A stretch of 6,359 bases of DNA from CAZCDM01 sp964497475 (GTDB lineage Bacteria; Planctomycetota; Phycisphaerae; SM23-33). Where the stretch lies: positions 1 through 6,359 of the forward strand of contig CAZCDM010000138.1 of the NCBI GenBank assembly GCA_964497475.1. Direction: 5' to 3'. Within the stretch, counting starts at the first letter, position 1. The number at the start of each line of letters is the position of its first letter. The notes under the pieces were generated by a model. The model was not told where the DNA came from, did not search any database, and saw only the letters and a list, made by a program, of their open reading frames with translations. The position numbers and the translations under genes are program-made. Below are positions 5,638-6,359 of the stretch, one piece after another.

Positions 5638-5701
5638 GTTGTTTAGTTGATTCGTTAGTTGGTTAATTCGTTAACTGGTTAACCAGTTAACTGATTAACT
5701 C
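5638..5701. repeat. Eight degenerate 8-bp tandem repeats (GTTAACTG-like)
   Basis: The plus strand divides into eight consecutive octamers: GTTGTTTA, GTTGATTC, GTTAGTTG, GTTAATTC, GTTAACTG, GTTAACCA, GTTAACTG, ATTAACTC. Seven of the eight begin with GTT. The array starts just beyond the groES ribosome binding site and fills half of the spacer between groEL copy 2 and groES. Confidence 0.8.
5670..5691. promoter_or_regulatory. Perfect 22-bp palindrome upstream of groES
   Basis: The palindrome is centred between 5680 and 5681 on GGTTAACC and holds three GTTAAC hexamers exactly 8 bp apart. The symmetry continues imperfectly to 5661-5700 with one mismatch and two G-T pairs. The ATG of groES is 49 bp away. 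A dimeric regulator could bind here, or the transcript could fold into a hairpin. It may also be a by-product of the octamer array, because the repeat unit contains the self-complementary GTTAAC. Confidence 0.45.
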
Positions 5702-5708
5702 GTCTCTG

Positions 5709-5741
5709 TTGGTCATTGGTGATTGGGAATTGTACATTCCC
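5709..5741. repeat. Degenerate 7-bp repeats with a small hairpin, just after groEL copy 2
   Basis: Four heptamers follow each other on the plus strand: TTGGTCA, TTGGTGA, TTGGGAA, TTGTACA (5709-5736). Within the block GGGAAT and ATTCCC form a 6-bp stem around a 5-base loop (5725-5741), ten bases after the groEL copy 2 stop. There is no U tract, so a terminator role is weak. Similar TTGGTCA-type heptamer arrays are known in cyanobacteria and other bacteria. Confidence 0.6.
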
Positions 5742-5751
5742 GCGCATCGGG

Positions 5752-6359
5752 CTACATCATACCGGGCATGCCCATGCCGCCCATACCGCCCATGCCGCCC
5801 ATGCCGCCCATACCGCCGCCGGGGCCACCTGCGGGCATGGGTTCTTCTTCGGCGGGGATTTCGCTGACGGCTGCGTCGCAGGTCAGCAGCAGGGCTGAGA
5901 CGCTGGCGGCGTTCTGCAGGGCAGAGCGGGTGACCATGGTCGGATCGATCACGCCGGCTTTGACGAGGTCTTCGTACTCCATCGTGTCGGCGTTGAAGCC
6001 GAAGTTCTTGTCGCCCTTTTCGACCTTGCTGACGACGACCGTGCCGGTCTCGCCTGCATTGATCGCGATCTGCTTGAGGGGTGCGGCGACGGCCCGGCGG
6101 ACGATGTCCACACCGGTGGCTTCGTCGTCGCTGGTGGTCTTGACTTTGTCCAACGCCTTGCGGGCACGGACCAGGGCTACTCCGCCGCCCGGCAGGATGC
6201 CTTCCTGCACGGCCGCCCGGGTCGCATGGAGGGCGTCTTCGTAGCGGGCCTTCTTTTCCTTCATTTCGCTTTCGGTGGCTGCCCCGACGCGGATTTCGGC
6301 CACGCCGCCGGCGAGCTTGGCCAGGCGTTCCTGGAGCTTCTCGCGGTCGTAGTCGCTGG
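5752..6359 (-). CDS. groEL: Chaperonin GroEL, copy 2 (C-terminal part, runs off the right edge)
   Basis: The last 201 residues of a second GroEL are present; the frame is open to the window edge. An internal GTG at 6303-6301 could be mistaken for the start, but the codons before it (SDYDREKLQERLAKLAGG) are plainly GroEL. The C-terminal equatorial domain shows the catalytic aspartate in YEDALHATRAAVQEG, the LPGGGVAL loop, GVDIVRRAVAAPLKQIAINAG, and GVIDPTMVTRSALQNAASVSA. Unlike copy 1 it ends in a long Gly-Gly-Met tail (GGGMGGMGGMGGMGGMGMPG, then MM), which in GroEL projects into the cage and affects folding and ATP turnover. It is the most upstream gene seen and is followed by groES after 130 bp. 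Apical domain and start are outside the window, so its client-binding face cannot be judged. Confidence 0.96.
   Translation of the reverse strand, partial: SDYDREKLQERLAKLAGGVAEIRVGAATESEMKEKKARYEDALHATRAAVQEGILPGGGVALVRARKALDKVKTTSDDEATGVDIVRRAVAAPLKQIAINAGETGTVVVSKVEKGDKNFGFNADTMEYEDLVKAGVIDPTMVTRSALQNAASVSALLLTCDAAVSEIPAEEEPMPAGGPGGGMGGMGGMGGMGGMGMPGMM
5773..5817 (-). repeat. Five 9-bp units encoding the Gly-Gly-Met tail of GroEL copy 2
   Basis: On the plus strand the unit is CATGCCGCC or CATACCGCC, repeated five times in frame. It encodes the Met-Gly-Gly repeats. Such tracts can change length by slippage, so unit number may vary between strains. Confidence 0.85.
6314..6359 (-). repeat. 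46-bp tract identical to groEL copy 1 at the right edge
   Basis: This is the partner of 4125-4170, identical over all 46 bases up to the end of the window. Immediately to its left the two copies begin to differ. Confidence 0.9.

Noticed and set aside
6301..6303. GTG as the start of a short groEL-like gene
   Set aside because: The codons upstream of it continue the conserved GroEL sequence to the window edge, so it is an internal valine codon.

Overview
The window looks like a fragment of a Planctomycetota genome, possibly from the Phycisphaerae side of the phylum. It is GC-rich and draft quality, with one 100-N scaffold gap. The clues are a groES flanked by two groEL genes, a dnaJ-grpE pair without dnaK, an FmdB-type zinc-ribbon gene behind grpE, and the start of a sialidase-like gene. 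This placement comes from family knowledge and not from a search, so it is moderately confident at phylum level and weak below it.

Every gene I can support lies on the minus strand, so transcription runs from right to left. In that order they are: groEL copy 2 (3' part only, 6359-5752, with a Gly-Gly-Met tail), groES (5621-5334), groEL copy 1 (5239-3620, complete, no Gly-Gly-Met tail), a two-helix SPFH/prohibitin-family membrane protein (3288-2344), dnaJ (2256-1102), grpE (1077-499), an FmdB-type zinc-ribbon protein (490-152), and the first 51 codons of a sialidase-like protein (155-1). The last three are packed tightly: 24 bp from dnaJ to grpE, 8 bp from grpE to fmdB, and an ATGA overlap from fmdB to the sialidase-like gene. 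The wider spacers (130, 94, about 176 after gap correction, and 87 bp) carry repeats and hairpins, so there may be internal terminators or promoters.

The genes form a protein-folding and quality-control block. GroEL/GroES is the cage chaperonin, DnaJ and GrpE are the J-protein and nucleotide-exchange partners of an Hsp70 encoded elsewhere, and the SPFH protein may link this to membrane protein quality control. I saw no CIRCE element (TTAGCACTC-N9-GAGTGCTAA) in the spacers. The main promoter is probably upstream of groEL copy 2, outside the window.

Two non-genic features stand out. First, the 100-N gap (3336-3435) is flanked by two identical 55-bp copies (3281-3335 and 3436-3490). The gap is therefore almost certainly an assembly artefact between overlapping contigs. 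Removing 155 bp restores a normal spacer with a GC-rich terminator-like hairpin and a GTG-started SPFH gene. Second, the spacers after both groEL genes, and only those, are filled with degenerate short tandem repeats of 7 or 8 bp. One of these contains a perfect 22-bp palindrome. I found no convincing new multi-gene system; the window is mostly a well-known chaperone cluster with some unusual details.
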